From contig CAVUTF010000037.1 of the NCBI GenBank assembly GCA_963744305.1, positions 1-64,000 of the forward strand: DNA of 64,000 nucleotides. The letters run 5' to 3'. The DNA is from FEN-1219 sp963744305. Its GTDB lineage: Bacteria; Pseudomonadota; Gammaproteobacteria; Steroidobacterales; Rariloculaceae. The position numbers and the translations under genes were made by a program. The notes beneath the pieces were generated by a model, which was not told the origin of the DNA, searched no databases, and saw only the letters and a program-made list of their open reading frames with translations. This document shows, piece after piece, positions 19,282-30,689 of the stretch. Each line of letters opens with the position of its first letter. The first letter of the stretch is position 1.

Positions 19282-20709
19282 TCAGATAGCGGACAGCGGC
19301 CGCGCTACAGTCTCGAGCGGCTTGCGCTCCGCATCCACGCCGATCAGCGCCGCGACGATTGCCGCGCCGCACATCAGGACCGCTGCGACCGCGTAGCCCG
19401 CGAACAGAGCCTCGCGGCTGCCGGTCTCAATGAGCGTGCCGTACAACGCGGGCCCGACGAACCCGCCGACGCCGGTGCCGATCGCATAGAAGATCGAGAT
19501 GGCGACTGCGCGCATCTCGAGCGGAAAGATTTCGCTCACGGTGAGGTAGGCGGAGCTCGCGGCCGCCGACGCGAAAAAGAAGATCGCCGACCAGCAGAGC
19601 GCCTGCGTGCGCGCGTCGAGCCAGCCTTGCGTGAATGCATAGCCGGTCGCGAGCAAGCCCAAGCCCGATATCCCATAGGTGGCCGCGATCATCACGCGTC
19701 GCCCAGCCGAGTCGAACAACCGCCCGAGCAACAGCGGTCCCAAGAAATTGCCGATAGCGAACGGAAAGATGTAGTAGCCGACGGCGGACGCGGCGACGCC
19801 GTAGTAGCTCGTCAGCACGAGCGCATAAGTGAAGAAAATCGCGTTGTAGAGGAACGCTTGCGCCGCCATCAGCACGAAGCCGAGCAGCGCACGGCGCCGG
19901 TAGCGCGTGAGCAGCAACCGCAGGATCTCGGACCATGACAGGTGCGCGCGCACGCGGATCGCAAGCGCGTCCTCGCACGGAGCGCACGGACCGTGCTCGC
20001 GAGCGACGTCCGCCTCGATCTTCGCCACCACGGCTTCGGCCTCGGCGATCCGGCCGCGCGCCATGAGCCAGCGCGGGCTCTCGGGCAAGTAGCGGCGCAC
20101 GAGCAGGATCGCGATCGTGAGCACCGCACCGAGTGCAAACGCGAGCCGCCAGCCGAGATCGGCGCCGAAGCGGCCGGGCTCGAGCAGCACGATGCTCAAC
20201 GCCGCGCCCGCGGCTGCACCGATCCAAAAGCTGCCGTTGATCGCGAGGTCCACGAGGCCGCGTACGCGAGCGGGAATCAGCTCGTCGATCGCCGAGTTGA
20301 TCGCGGCATACTCACCGCCGATTCCAAAGCCGGTGAGAAACCTGCAGAGCGCGAACGACGTGAAGTCGAACGTGAGCGAAGTCAGCAGCGTCGCGACTAG
20401 GTAGACGGAGAGCGTGACGAGAAACAGCGGCTTGCGCCCGAGCCGATCGGCGAGCCGGCCGAAGAACAACGCGCCGCAGACGGCGCCGCCGACGTAGGCG
20501 GAGCCCGCCCAGCCGATCTCGGCCGCGGTTAGTCCGAGCGTGCCCGTGTCCTGCAGCGCCGGGCCGAGCGAGCCGACGACCGTGACTTCGAGCCCGTCCA
20601 AGATCCAAGTGATGCCGAGCGCGGCAACCACTCGCCAGTGCCAACGCGACCATGGCAGCGCATCGAGTCGCGCGGGGAGCGTGCTCGTGAGCGTGGCGGA
20701 ATCCGTCAT
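19282..20709 (-). CDS. MFS transporter
   Basis: 475 residues with twelve membrane helices and a central cytoplasmic loop. The family signature GRLADRLGRKPLF follows helix 2; FLTGFGIGGEYAAINSAIDE and RRYLPESPRWLMARGR are typical of the sugar and organic-acid porter branch. ATG 20709 (MTDSATLTSTLP) is preferred over upstream codons that add a basic non-conserved tail. The repeated motif in the second half reads LLGRLFDSAGRRVMI. Likely imports a metabolite by proton symport; substrate unknown. Frame intact throughout. Confidence 0.9.
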   Translation of the reverse strand: MTDSATLTSTLPARLDALPWSRWHWRVVAALGITWILDGLEVTVVGSLGPALQDTGTLGLTAAEIGWAGSAYVGGAVCGALFFGRLADRLGRKPLFLVTLSVYLVATLLTSLTFDFTSFALCRFLTGFGIGGEYAAINSAIDELIPARVRGLVDLAINGSFWIGAAAGAALSIVLLEPGRFGADLGWRLAFALGAVLTIAILLVRRYLPESPRWLMARGRIAEAEAVVAKIEADVAREHGPCAPCEDALAIRVRAHLSWSEILRLLLTRYRRRALLGFVLMAAQAFLYNAIFFTYALVLTSYYGVAASAVGYYIFPFAIGNFLGPLLLGRLFDSAGRRVMIAATYGISGLGLLATGYAFTQGWLDARTQALCWSAIFFFASAAASSAYLTVSEIFPLEMRAVAISIFYAIGTGVGGFVGPALYGTLIETGSREALFAGYAVAAVLMCGAAIVAALIGVDAERKPLETVARPLSAI

Positions 20710-20840
20710 CGGTCGATCGTACCGGCGCGCCGCCCGGCCGTTCAACGATGCGCTTGACGAACCTTGAGCCCGGAGCGCTGGAACAAGGGCACGGCGAATC
20801 GTATAAAGCTAGTTTTCGGGACGTCTGAGGAGAAAAAGAG

Positions 20841-21770
20841 ATGCCGATCACGAGAAGGGAAGCTCTGGAGGCCGGCATCGGCGTCGGTGTCGCGGCGTCG
20901 GTGGGCGCCGATGGCGTCTTCGCGCAAAGCGGCGAGCTCAATCAAAAGCGGATTCCGTCGAGCGGCGAGATGATTCCGCCGATCGGCATCGGCACGAATC
21001 GGTACGGCGTCGGAACGTCCGAAGCGGAACGCGCACCGCTGCGCGCGACGATGGCCCGCTTCGTCGAGCTCGGCGGCAAGGTGATGGACACGGCGTCGAT
21101 TTACGGCACGTCGGAGGTCGTGATCGGGGATCTTGCGGCGGAGCTCGGAATCCGCGACGACCTGTTCATCGCGACCAAGACCGATATCCGCGGGCAAGTC
21201 CGCGGCGAGACCGGTCTGCAGAACGCGCTGACGCGTCTCAAGACCGACATGATCGACGTGATGCTCGTGCACAACCTCGTCAACGCCGCCACCGAGCTTC
21301 CCGTGATGCGCGAATGGCAGCAAGACGGGCGCTTCCGCTACATCGGCGCGTCGATCTCCACGCTCGACCAATTCGATCAAATGGAACGGTTCATGCGCGA
21401 CAACGACGTCCAGGTCGTGCAGTTCAACTACTCGCTCGGCGACCGCGCGGCCGCGGAGCGCTTGCTGCCGACTGCAGCCGATCGCGGCATCGCCGTGATG
21501 ATCAATGTGCCGTTCAACGCCGGCGGGCGCGCGTCGCTATTCGATGCGGTGGAGGGTCGCGAGTTGCCCGACTGGGCCGCGGAATTCGACTGCGCGAGCT
21601 GGAGCCAGTTCTTTTTGAAATACATCATCTCGCACCCGGCCGTGACGTGCGCGATCCCCGGTACGCGCCAAGTCGAGCACGTCAACGACAATTTCGGCGC
21701 TGCGTTCGGTCGGCTGCCGGACGCCGCTCTGCGCCGGCGGCAGGAGCAATTTCTCGACGAAATCTCCTGA
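20841..21770 (+). CDS. Exported aldo/keto reductase
   Basis: ATG 20841 has GAGGAGA upstream. A Tat signal (TRREALEAGIGVGVAASVGA) is followed by an aldo/keto reductase barrel. The catalytic set is visible: Asp in VMDTASIYG, Tyr in the same motif, Lys in FIATKTD and His in VMLVHN. 309 residues. The NADPH site is less clear, since the C-terminal RQVEHVNDNFGAA replaces the usual SRP-x-R. Exported reductases of this kind are frequent in this lineage. It opens the 20.8-32.3 kb block. A relative without catalytic residues is at 56809-57726. Confidence 0.87.
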   Translation: MPITRREALEAGIGVGVAASVGADGVFAQSGELNQKRIPSSGEMIPPIGIGTNRYGVGTSEAERAPLRATMARFVELGGKVMDTASIYGTSEVVIGDLAAELGIRDDLFIATKTDIRGQVRGETGLQNALTRLKTDMIDVMLVHNLVNAATELPVMREWQQDGRFRYIGASISTLDQFDQMERFMRDNDVQVVQFNYSLGDRAAAERLLPTAADRGIAVMINVPFNAGGRASLFDAVEGRELPDWAAEFDCASWSQFFLKYIISHPAVTCAIPGTRQVEHVNDNFGAAFGRLPDAALRRRQEQFLDEIS

Positions 21771-21852
21771 GTCGAAGGCGTTTCTTGTAACGCCTTACGG
21801 CGAAGCGTAGCGTGGCGGTGTCCGCAATTCTCTGCGCTCGGCGAGGTGCTTT

Positions 21853-22674
21853 ATGACGCTATCTGGCGGCTGCGTGCGAGGGGCGTTACTTGCGATCGCG
21901 ATCTCGATCGCCGCGGGTACGACTTCGGCGCAACAGCCGCCACCGCGAGCCGCATCGCCGCCGAGTCTGCCGCCGTTGTTCTTGAGAGAGGAGTGGCGGC
22001 AACGCGCTCGGCCGGCGGACGCCGGACCCGATTTCGTGCCAGAGGGGGGCGTCACGAGCGCGGCGGTCACGAATTCCGCGCTCGAGCTCAAGCTCTACGA
22101 TCCGAACGCGCAGAGCATTCCCGCGTATCTCGAGAAGCCGCCGCCGCGCTCGGTCGCGCGCGACTGGAGCGGCCCCGCTTGCGTGCAGCTCGCAGGCTAC
22201 AACCAGAATCCGCCGCCGCAGCGTGTAGCGGCCGGGCAACCCACCGATCCGCCGAATCTCTGGACCGGAGTGTGTCAGACGCCGGTCGCGGTCACGCTGC
22301 GCGACCGTAGCAACTACGCCGACCTCACCGGGCTCGCGCGAATCCGCTGGGTCACGCGCGTGTCGGGCTTCCATGTGGTGCGGCCGGTGGTGAAGCTCGC
22401 GGACGGAAACTGGTTCGTCGGGGACTACGGCGAGGGCGCGCCGTCGGCCAACTCCACGCTCTTCCTCGAGTCCGAATTCGCGGTAGCGTCCGTGCGCTGG
22501 CTGCCGCTCGACATCTCGCGCGTCGTCACTGTGGGGCAGACCTGGGTCGAGCCCGATCTCAGCAGAGTCGACGAAGTGGGCTTCGCCGATCTTGTGCCCG
22601 GCAGCGGACACGGTTGGGGCGGATTCGTGAACGTCGGACGCATCGAGGTCTACGGCAAACCCGTGAAGCGCTGA
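21853..22674 (+). CDS. Exported protein of unknown function
   Basis: ATG 21853 gives a signal peptide (LLAIAISIAAGTTSAQQ). The 273-residue product has a Pro-rich linker and a beta-rich C-terminal half: GLARIRWVTRVSGFHVVRPV, LADGNWFVGDYGEG, VRWLPLDISRVVTVGQTWVE, ending GRIEVYGKPVKR. The pattern is that of a ligand-binding beta-sandwich, perhaps a carbohydrate or complex-I-assembly-like galactose-binding fold. Family not certain. It precedes the TonB receptor and may present the substrate. Confidence 0.65.
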   Translation: MTLSGGCVRGALLAIAISIAAGTTSAQQPPPRAASPPSLPPLFLREEWRQRARPADAGPDFVPEGGVTSAAVTNSALELKLYDPNAQSIPAYLEKPPPRSVARDWSGPACVQLAGYNQNPPPQRVAAGQPTDPPNLWTGVCQTPVAVTLRDRSNYADLTGLARIRWVTRVSGFHVVRPVVKLADGNWFVGDYGEGAPSANSTLFLESEFAVASVRWLPLDISRVVTVGQTWVEPDLSRVDEVGFADLVPGSGHGWGGFVNVGRIEVYGKPVKR

Positions 22675-22793
22675 CAAGCAGAGCGCTCTTTTACCGAACC
22701 GAACGGGTCGGACTCGTCCGTGATAAATTGACGCTTGCGCGCAACGCCGCGCGATTGCTTTTCCTTTTTGGAAGACTATAAGCCTATATGTAT

Positions 22794-22811
22794 GCCACTT
22801 AACTAAGTGGC
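22794..22811 (+). promoter_or_regulatory. Hairpin in the leader of the TonB receptor gene
   Basis: GCCACTT and AAGTGGC form a perfect 7-bp stem with an AACT loop, 43 bases before the start codon and inside an AT-rich stretch that differs from the surrounding DNA. May be an operator or an mRNA stem. Confidence 0.45.
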
Positions 22812-22853
22812 GCGAACAATCACAACCGTAGCCTAGATTTCGAAGGGGGAGTC

Positions 22854-25800
22854 ATGGTTAACCGGCGGTCCGTCACTGGCGCGAGCAAAGTCATTGAGTC
22901 GTCGTGCGCGACGTTCGTCGCCCGCACATCTTCAATGCGCCCGTTTACGTCGGCATTTGCGCGTGTTTAGGGCGCCGGCGCCGCATACGGGCAAGAGCCG
23001 CCCGCGCAAGCGGCCCCGCTCGAGGAAGTGTTGGTCACTGGCTCGCGCATCGTCCGGCGGGATCTCGACGCGCCGAGCCCGATCCTCACGGTCGACTCCG
23101 AAGCGTTCGATCAGACGAGCAATATCGCCATCGAATCGACGCTGAATCAGTATCCGCAATTCAACCCCGGTGCGACGCAGTTCAACGCGTCCAACGTCAC
23201 GCCAAACTCCGCGGATACTCCGGGAGTCTCGACGCTGAACATGCGTGGCCTCGGCGACGGCCGCGGTCTCGTGCTCGTCGACGGGCGGCGCGTGCAGCCC
23301 GTGAATGCTGCGCTCGCGATCGATACGAACATGATTCCGTCCGCGATGATCGCGAGCGTCGAGGTCATCAGCGGCGGCGCCGCCGCGACGTACGGCTCCG
23401 ACGCGCTCGCCGGTGTCGTTAACTTCAAGCTGCGCCGCGATTTCGAAGGCGTGCGGATGACCTACCAGCAAGGCTTCCAAGAGGCCGGCGACGGCGAGGA
23501 AGCACGCGCCGACATTCTGATCGGCGGCAACTTCGGCGACGACCGCGGCAACGCGGTGTTCAACGCGGCATGGGCGAGCCGCGAAGCGGCGTACTACGCG
23601 GATCGTGATTTCTACATGCGCGGCTATCTGGACCCCGGCACGGAGAGCAACTATCCGCGTATCAGCTTCCCGGCCTTCGCCGCCAACGTCGGCACGAACC
23701 GGCCGTCGCGCGCGGCGGTCGACGCGGCGTTCCCGCAGCTGCCGGCGGGGTCGATTCCGACGAATTCGCAGTTCTACGTCAATCCCGATGGACAAGGTGT
23801 GTTCTTGCAGAACAATGCCGTCGTCAACGGCTACACCGGCTCGACCGAGTTCCCGTACAAGCTGCGCACGCAGCTCGGCGATACGCTGCAGGAGATCGAC
23901 ACTCGCAGACTGTTGTCTTCGCCGCTCACGCGTTACTCGGCATTCGGCAGGGCCACCTACGACATCGCGGAGAACATCTCCGTGTTCGCGCAGGGCAGTT
24001 TCGTCACGTCGAATATTTGGGCGACGGGACCTCCGACGCCGGTCACGACGCCGGCCGTGCCGCGCAATCCGGCCATCGAGCCACCGGCGCTGCGGGCGCT
24101 GCTGGATTCGCGTGGGCTGCCGAACGACCCGTATCGGTTGACCGAGGTAGCGAAGTACTTCCCGAACCGGACGTCGGACAACGACACCTCGCTGTTCGAT
24201 TTCTCCGCGGGCGTCGAAGGAACGCTGCCGAACAGCGACTGGACGTGGGAGGCGTACACGCAGTACGGCGACACGTCGGTGTTGACGCATTTCGTCGGCT
24301 TCCTGTGGGACGAGCGCCGCGTCGCGTTCATGCAGGCGCCGAATTTCGGCAAGGGCTTCTCGATGCCGGCCACGGCCGGCAGCCAGGTTATCTTGACCTG
24401 CACGAGCGGTTTCCCGGTGTACGAGCCGTACGTCGTCGGCGCCGACGGGCAAATCGTCTACGAGAGCGGCTTCGAGCTCACGCAGGACTGCGTCGACGCG
24501 GTGTCCGCGAACCAGACCCAGAAGAACAAGGTCCAGCAGCGGATCTTCGAGACGAACTTCCAAGGCAAGCTCGCGGACATGAAGGCCGGCGAGCTGCGCG
24601 GAGCGTTCGGCGCGACGACGCGGTGGAACGAGAGCTCGTTCAAGCCGGATCCCCTCTATACGTCGGCGGTGGCCGCGGGCGGCGAGACCGACGTGAAGGA
24701 GATCTACGGTGAGATCCTGCTTCCGGTCGTTCCGAAGTTCGAGCTCGAGCTCGGCGTGCGCCGTTCAGACTTCGAGACGGCGGGACGCACCGAGTCCGCG
24801 GACACGTGGAAGGCGCTGTTCAACTGGGCTGCAACGGATACCCTGCGGTTCCGCGGCGGCTGGCAACGCGCCTACCGCTCGCCGAACGTGTCGGAGCTTT
24901 TCAGCGGCCCGTCGAGCAATCCGCTGATCTGGGCGGAAGGCGACCCGTGCCGCAGCGACACTTTGAACCTTTGGGGCAACGTGGCCAGCAACCCGAATCG
25001 CGCGCAGGTGCAGGCGCTCTGCAGCGCCCTGATACGCGCGGCGGGCGTCCCCCCGGGCGGAAGCGAGTTCGATCAAGATCCGAACAACTATCCGCCGGTC
25101 TCGACGACCGGCAGCACGGTGTTCTCGGTGCAGCGCCGAGGCAATCCGAATCTCGAGCCCGAGCTTGCGAACACGCAGACCCTGGGCGTGGTATGGCAAT
25201 CGGCGCGCAAGGGCCTGACGGTGTCCTCGGACTATTACGCCATCGAGCTCGAAGGAGCGATCGACGAGCTGAGCTTCCAGACCGTCTACCAACAATGCTT
25301 CAACTACAACGGCAGCAGCAACCCATCGTACGACGTCAATAATCAATTCTGCGGCCTGATTCGCCGCAACGACTCGACGAGCAATACTCCGGGTGGAGCC
25401 GGTCAGGTCCAAGGACTGATGTACAACATCGGCACCCGCGATATCTCAGGGATCGACGTCGATGTGAGCTGGCGTGCGCCGATCACGGATCTGTTCGGCG
25501 TCGATCGGTTCCCGGGGGAGATCAGCGTGCGTTCTGCGCTGAACTACATGCTGCAGTGGGAGTCGACGCCGGTTCCGGGCGCGCCAACGGTGGACTACAA
25601 AGGGTCGTTGGCGCAAGCCGGTCTCTATGACTACACGACATTCACGACGTTCGGATATCGCAACGACCGGCTGAGCATCAGCCTCAACTGGCGCTTTCTG
25701 CCTGACGTGAAGCACCAGTCGTACCCGGATAATCCGCAGACTCTCTCACAGCCGACCACCTCGTACAGCTTGTGGGGTTTGAGCGGCGGCTGGGATTTCG

Positions 25801-25960
25801 GCAACAACATCCGGATGCGCGCCGGCATCGACAACCTGCTCGACGAGTGGCCGAGGGTCGTGGGTGCAACCCCGGACAACAATGCGCTGATCACGACGCA
25901 GACGGGCCGGTATGATCCGCTCGGCCGCAGGGGTTCGTCGCGCTGCAGGTGGACTTCTAG
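22854..25960 (+). CDS. TonB-dependent receptor (frameshifts in leader and at the C-terminus)
   Basis: Outer-membrane active transporter for a large or scarce substrate. ATG 22854 follows AAGGGGGA. The leader frame is broken near 22965 and resumes as GAGAAYGQEPPAQAAPLEEV, then the TonB box LVTGSRI. The plug domain shows LNMRGLGDGRGLVLVDGRRV and SVEVISGGAAATYGSDALAG. A 22-strand barrel follows with RGGWQRAYRSPNVSELF and NPNLEPELANTQTLGVVW. The end is RYDPLGRRG, then in another frame FVALQVDF, the expected terminal strand with Phe, at 25960. About 1035 residues, normal for this family. Substrate unknown; neighbours suggest an oxidisable compound. Confidence 0.9.
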
Positions 25961-25972
25961 CGCGGGTCGTCC

Positions 25973-26906
25973 GTGACCAGTCGCAGACTGCTGTTGCGAG
26001 CGGCGCTTGGAACTGCCGCCGGCATGTCGATCGGCATGCCGGCGTTCGCGCCCTCGAGCGCGCGCGCGCAAAGCACCGGCGTCGGCGTACTGCGCTTGAC
26101 CGACGATCTGCACGTGCTCACGCGCCGGCGGCACGAACGTGGTGGCGCTCACGGGCGGCGATGGCGCCGTGCTCGTGGACGGCGGCGCGCAGCGCGACTC
26201 GGAGGCGCTGTTGCAGGCGGTGGCGCGGCTACCGAAGGCCGGCCCGGTCCGGACGCTGTTCAACACTCATTGGCATCCGGAGCAGACGGGGTCGAACGAG
26301 AGCGTTGGGCGCGGCGCAGGCGACGATCATCGCGCACGAGAACACGCGGCTTTGGCTCACGACCGATATCACCTGGCCTTACGACGGCCGCACCTTCTCG
26401 CCGTTGCCCGCGCCGGCTCAGCCGAACAAGACGTTCTACGACAAGGGTGAGCTGGAAGCAGGCGGCCGGAGCGTGCAGTACGGCTACCTGCGGCATGCAG
26501 CTCATACCGACGGCGATCTGTATGTTTTCTTCCCGGACGCCAACGTCTTGGCCGTGGGGGATGCCGTCACCGGCGAAGGCTGGCAAGAGATCGATTGGTG
26601 GACCGGGGGTTGGATCGGAGGCGTCGTCGGCGGCCTCGAATTGCTGCTCGCGCTCACGGACGATGAGACCCGAATCGTGCCGGCGCGGGGCGCCCGTGCT
26701 CCGCCGCGCCGACCTGCGAGATGCAGTTTGCGATGTACAGCACGGTATACGAGCGGCTGTCCCGGCTGTTGAACAGCGGCCGCAGCCCTCAGGAGGCCGT
26801 GGAATCGAAGGCCACCGTGGAATTCGACGAGAAGATGGGGAATTCGGACGCTTTCGTGAAACGGGCTTTCGAGAGCATGTGGGCCTATCTATCCCCCGAT
26901 GCCTGA
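25973..26906 (+). CDS. Exported metallo-beta-lactamase-fold protein with altered metal motif (frameshifted)
   Basis: A GTG at 25973 starts a Tat-like signal (SRRLLLRAALGTAAGM). Frame changes near 26125, 26305 and 26690 join VVALTGGDGAVLVDGGA, LFNTHWHPEQTGSNE, AQATIIAHENTRLWL, AHTDGDLYVFFPDANVLAVG and a C-terminal helix AFVKRAFESMWAYLSPDA. The fold is clear. The metal motif H-x-H-x-D-H reads HWHPEQ, so the Asp and third His are Glu and Gln; HTDGD supplies the later His. About 311 residues. It starts 12 bases after the receptor gene. Hydrolytic substrate unknown. Confidence 0.75.
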
Positions 26907-26962
26907 ACAATCGTGAAGGTCTCTTGCAACAGTCGGGAAATGGTCGATCATTGCATTACGGT

Positions 26963-29385
26963 ATGAAGACTCGCGGCGGACAGATCGGGCTCATCGCGGC
27001 CGGCGGCGCTTGCGGCCGGCTGCGATCAGCTCGGCGTATCGACCACGGCCGACGCGAGCCGGCAGTGGCAGATGGTCGAGCGGTACTGCACCGAGTGCCA
27101 CAACGAGACCGAGCTCGCCGGCAACATCGCGTTCGACAAGCTCGGGCCCGAGGGCGTCGCTGCGCACCCTGACGTATTCGAAAAGGCCGTGCGCAAACTG
27201 CGCGGCCGCATGATGCCGCCGCCGAACGAGCCGCGGCCGCAGGACGAGCAGCTAGTTTCGTTCGTCTCTTGGTTGGAGCGCTCACTCGACGAGGCAGCGG
27301 TCGCCAATCCGCACTACGAGAGCGTCGGGTTGCACCGCCTCAATCGGAAGGAATACGAGAACGCGGTGCGCGATTTGCTGGCTCTAGACGTCGACGCCGT
27401 CGAGCTGCTGCCGCCCGACGATACGCTCGAGGGCTTCGACAACATCGCGGCGACGCTGCAGGTGTCGCCGTCGTTCATCGAGCAGTATGTGATCGCCGCT
27501 CGCACGGTCGCGGTGCAAGCCATCGGCCGCCCCGACGCGCGTGCAGGCAGCAAGACGTATAGCTCCACTGCCACGACGCAGCACCACCACGTTCCGGGTT
27601 TGCCGCTCGGCACTCGCGGCGGCGTTTTGGCCGAGCACTACTTCCCGTCCGACGGCGAATACGAAGTGAACGTCGCCGACATGATCGGGGGCCTCTGGGG
27701 CAACGACATGGAGTTCGAGAACACGCTCGTCGTCACGCTCGACGGCAAGCTCGTTCACGAAGTCGTGGTCGGCGGCGAAGAGGACATGAAGCGCTTCGAT
27801 CAAATCCACAACGGTGCGCTGGATGCGATCAACAACCGGCTCAAACAAATCCGCTTCAAAGCGACCGCGGGCCCGCACAAAGTAGGCGTCGCATTCCGCC
27901 ACAGAACGTACGCCGAGTCCGACGACCGCAAGCAGATGTTCGTGCCCGGCGGCGGCCAGGATCGCGTGTTTCGGGTGAGCTCGTTCCAGATCAGCGGCCC
28001 GTTCGAGCCGACCGGCTTGAGCAGCACGCCCAGCCGCGAGCGCATCTTTAGTTGCCATCCGTCGCGCGGCGACGATGCCGAGCTCTGCGCCCAGGAGATC
28101 ATCACGACGATCGGCGCGCGCGCGTTCCGCCGGCCGTTGGAGGAAGCCGACCACGCGGAGATACAGAAGTTCTACCGCGGCGGCGTGCAGGCTGGCGGTT
28201 TCGAGGAAGGGATCCGCAGCGCGCTGACAGCCATTCTCGCGAGCCCGTTCTTCCTGTACCGCGGCGAGGGTTTGCCCGAGAACGTGAGCGCCGGTGAGGC
28301 GTACACGATCAACGATCTCGAGCTCGCCTCGAAGCTGTCGTTCTTCCTCTGGAGCACGGTGCCGGACGACGAGCTGCGGGAGGTTGCGGCGCGCGGCGAG
28401 CTCCGCGATTCGAAGGTGCCTCGAGCGCCAGGTACGCCGCATGTTGGCCGACCCGCGCGCGGAGACGCTCGCGAGCAACTTCGTCTACCAGTGGCTGAAG
28501 CTCGATCGTTTGGACGAAATCGAGCCCGATCGAGCGGTCTTTCCGTATGCGTCTGGTAACGGCGATCCGCGCCGTGACTTCGTCACGGAAATCACGCTGT
28601 TCGCGAAGAGTATCTTCGACGAGGACCGCAACGTCGCCGACCTCATGACCGCGGATCACACCTACGTGAACGAGCGCTTGGCGCTGCACTACGGGATCCG
28701 CAGCGTGAAAGGCGATCGCTTCCAACGCGTGCAGCTCACCGATACCACGCGCTGGGGATTGCTCGGCAAGGGCGCAATCTTGATGGCCGCAGCCTACCCG
28801 AACCGCACGTCCCCGGTGCTGCGCGGCGCCTTCATCCTCGACGCCATCCAAGGCTCGCCGCCGCCCACGCCGCCCGCGAACGTTCCGACGTTGCAGGAAG
28901 ACGATGTCACGAGCAAAACCTTCCGCACCGTTCGCGAGCTCATGACGGCGCACAGCGCGAATCCGACGTGCTTCGCATGCCACGGCGTCATGGATCCGCT
29001 AGGCTTTGCCCTCGAGAACTTCGATGCGGTCGGTGCATGGCGGGCGCGCGATCGGTTTGCAACCACGAAGGTGCTCGACACCTCGGGTCGACTTCCGGAC
29101 GGCACGGAGCTCGACGGCCCCGACGCCCTGCGCGAAGCGCTGATGCGGCGGCCCGAGCAGTTCGTGCAGACGTTCACCGAGCGGTTACTGATGTATGCGC
29201 TCGGCCGCAAGCTCGAGTACTACGACATGCCGATCGTGCGCGGGATCGTGCGCGACGCGGCTCGCGACGACTATCGTTTTTCGTCGTTGGTCTGGGGCAT
29301 CGTGCAGAGCGCGCCCTTCCAGATCAGGCTGGTTTCGACTTCGCAATCCGCAACATTGACGACGGCCCAAGCGTCCGGCGAGTGA
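26963..29385 (+). CDS. DUF1587/DUF1595/DUF1592/DUF1588/DUF1585 protein with two haem motifs (frameshifted)
   Basis: Large exported protein of the planctomycete-cytochrome-C type. After a broken leader (ATG 26963, frame change near 27010) comes the first CxxCH, RYCTECHNETELAGN, then RLNRKEYENAVRDLL (DUF1587), a beta-rich carbohydrate-binding-like part, FRRPLEEADHAEIQKFYRGG (DUF1595), ELASKLSFFLWSTVPDDELR (DUF1592). A frame change near 28430 leads to PNRTSPVLRGAFILDAIQGS (DUF1588) with the second CxxCH, CFACHGVMDPLGFALENFD, and the C-terminal GRKLEYYDMPIVRGIVRDAA (DUF1585). About 805 residues. Probably an electron-transfer or oxidative enzyme of the periplasm; always paired with DUF1552, as here. 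Confidence 0.88.
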
Positions 29386-29399
29386 GAGGAGAGAGGCAG

Positions 29400-30688
29400 A
29401 TGTTCATCAGCAAAAAGCACCTATCGCGTCGAACCGTTCTACGTGGCGCAGGAGCCTGCATCGCGCTGCCGCTCCTCGACGCAATGATTCCCGCCGGAGT
29501 CGCAAGGGCGCAGACCGCCGCGGGCCAGATCCCGCACCGAATGGCGTTCGTCGGGTTTCCGCATGGAGCGGTCATGAGCCGATGGGTCGCCGGAAAAAGC
29601 GGGGACGGACTTCGAGATCTCGCCGATCCTCGAGCCGCTCGCGAAATACCGCGATCAGCTGACAATCGTCTCGGGCCTGCGCAACAAGCCGGCCGAAAGC
29701 CCCGAGCCGCACGGTCTCATCGAGCGCACATGGCTCACCTGCACCGCGCCCAAGGACGCAGGCGTGATCAGCGCGGACGCGGGGGTCAGTGCTGATCAGA
29801 TGGCGGTGCGCCACATTGGTCAAGACACGCGGCTGCCGTCGCTCGAGCTCACGACGTCGCTGCGCAGCGCGCAGGTGGCGTGGCGCACGCCGAAGCAGTC
29901 GCTGCCGCAGGAGGTCAACCCGCGCGCGGTGTTCTACCGGCTGTTCGGTCAAGGCGATACGGATAGCGAGCGCAAGGCGATCGTCCAGGAGACGGGTAGC
30001 CTTCTCGACAGCGTCACGGGTCAAGCGGACCGGCTGTCGGCGACGCTCGGGCAAGCGGACCGCAACACCGTGGGTGTCTATCTCGACTCCGTGCGCGAGA
30101 TCGAGCGGCGCGTGCAAATGGCCGAGGCGCAGGACACGAGACGCGCTGACGATCCCCGACGCGCCGATCGGCGTGCCGAACGACGTCGATTCGCACATGA
30201 AGCTGATGTTCGACTTGATGGGCCTGGCGTTCGTGGCGGATTTGACGCGTGTGATCACGTTCAGCCTGGACCGCGAGGCGAGCATGCGGACGTACACCAA
30301 TCTCGGCATCTCCGAAGCGTTCCATCCGCTCTCGCATCATGGCAACGCCGTGGACAAGCAGGACAAGCTCGTCCTCATTCAGAACTACCACGCGAAGATG
30401 TTCGCGGGCTTCATCGAGATGCTCGCAAACGCTCCGGAAGGCGACGCGACCGTTCTACACAACTCCACGATTCTGTTCGGCAGCAACATGAGCGACAGCA
30501 ACCGCCACAACAACGATCCGTTGCCGGCGGCCGTGCTCGGCCGCGCGCAAGGTCGAATCAAGGGCGGCCAGCATCTGAAGTATCCGCAAGACTCGCGGTT
30601 CGCGGATCTGTTGGCTACGTTGTTCGACCGCGCGCAGATTCCGGTGGAGTCGATCGGCGATAGCGGCAGCTTGCTGTCGGAGGTCTGA
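29400..30688 (+). CDS. DUF1552 exported protein (frameshifted)
   Basis: ATG 29400 has GAGAGGAGAG upstream. A Tat signal (SRRTVLRGAGACIALPLLDA) is followed, over frame changes near 29600 and 30145, by ILEPLAKYRDQLTIVSGLRN, SLELTTSLRSAQVAW, PRAVFYRLFGQG, DSVREIERRVQMAEAQ, VIT-SLDREASMRTYTNLG and HHG-like GNAVDKQDKL, ending with SDSNRHNNDPLPAAVLG. These are landmarks of DUF1552, a distant sulfatase/alkaline-phosphatase-like family that accompanies DUF1592 proteins. About 429 residues. Starts 14 bases after the DUF1592 gene. Confidence 0.87.
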
Positions 30689-30689
30689 C

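Noticed and set aside
22932..24563. 543-residue minus-strand frame opposite the TonB receptor
   Set aside because: Antisense to a clear receptor gene; Arg/Val/Asp composition is typical of shadow frames in GC-rich DNA.
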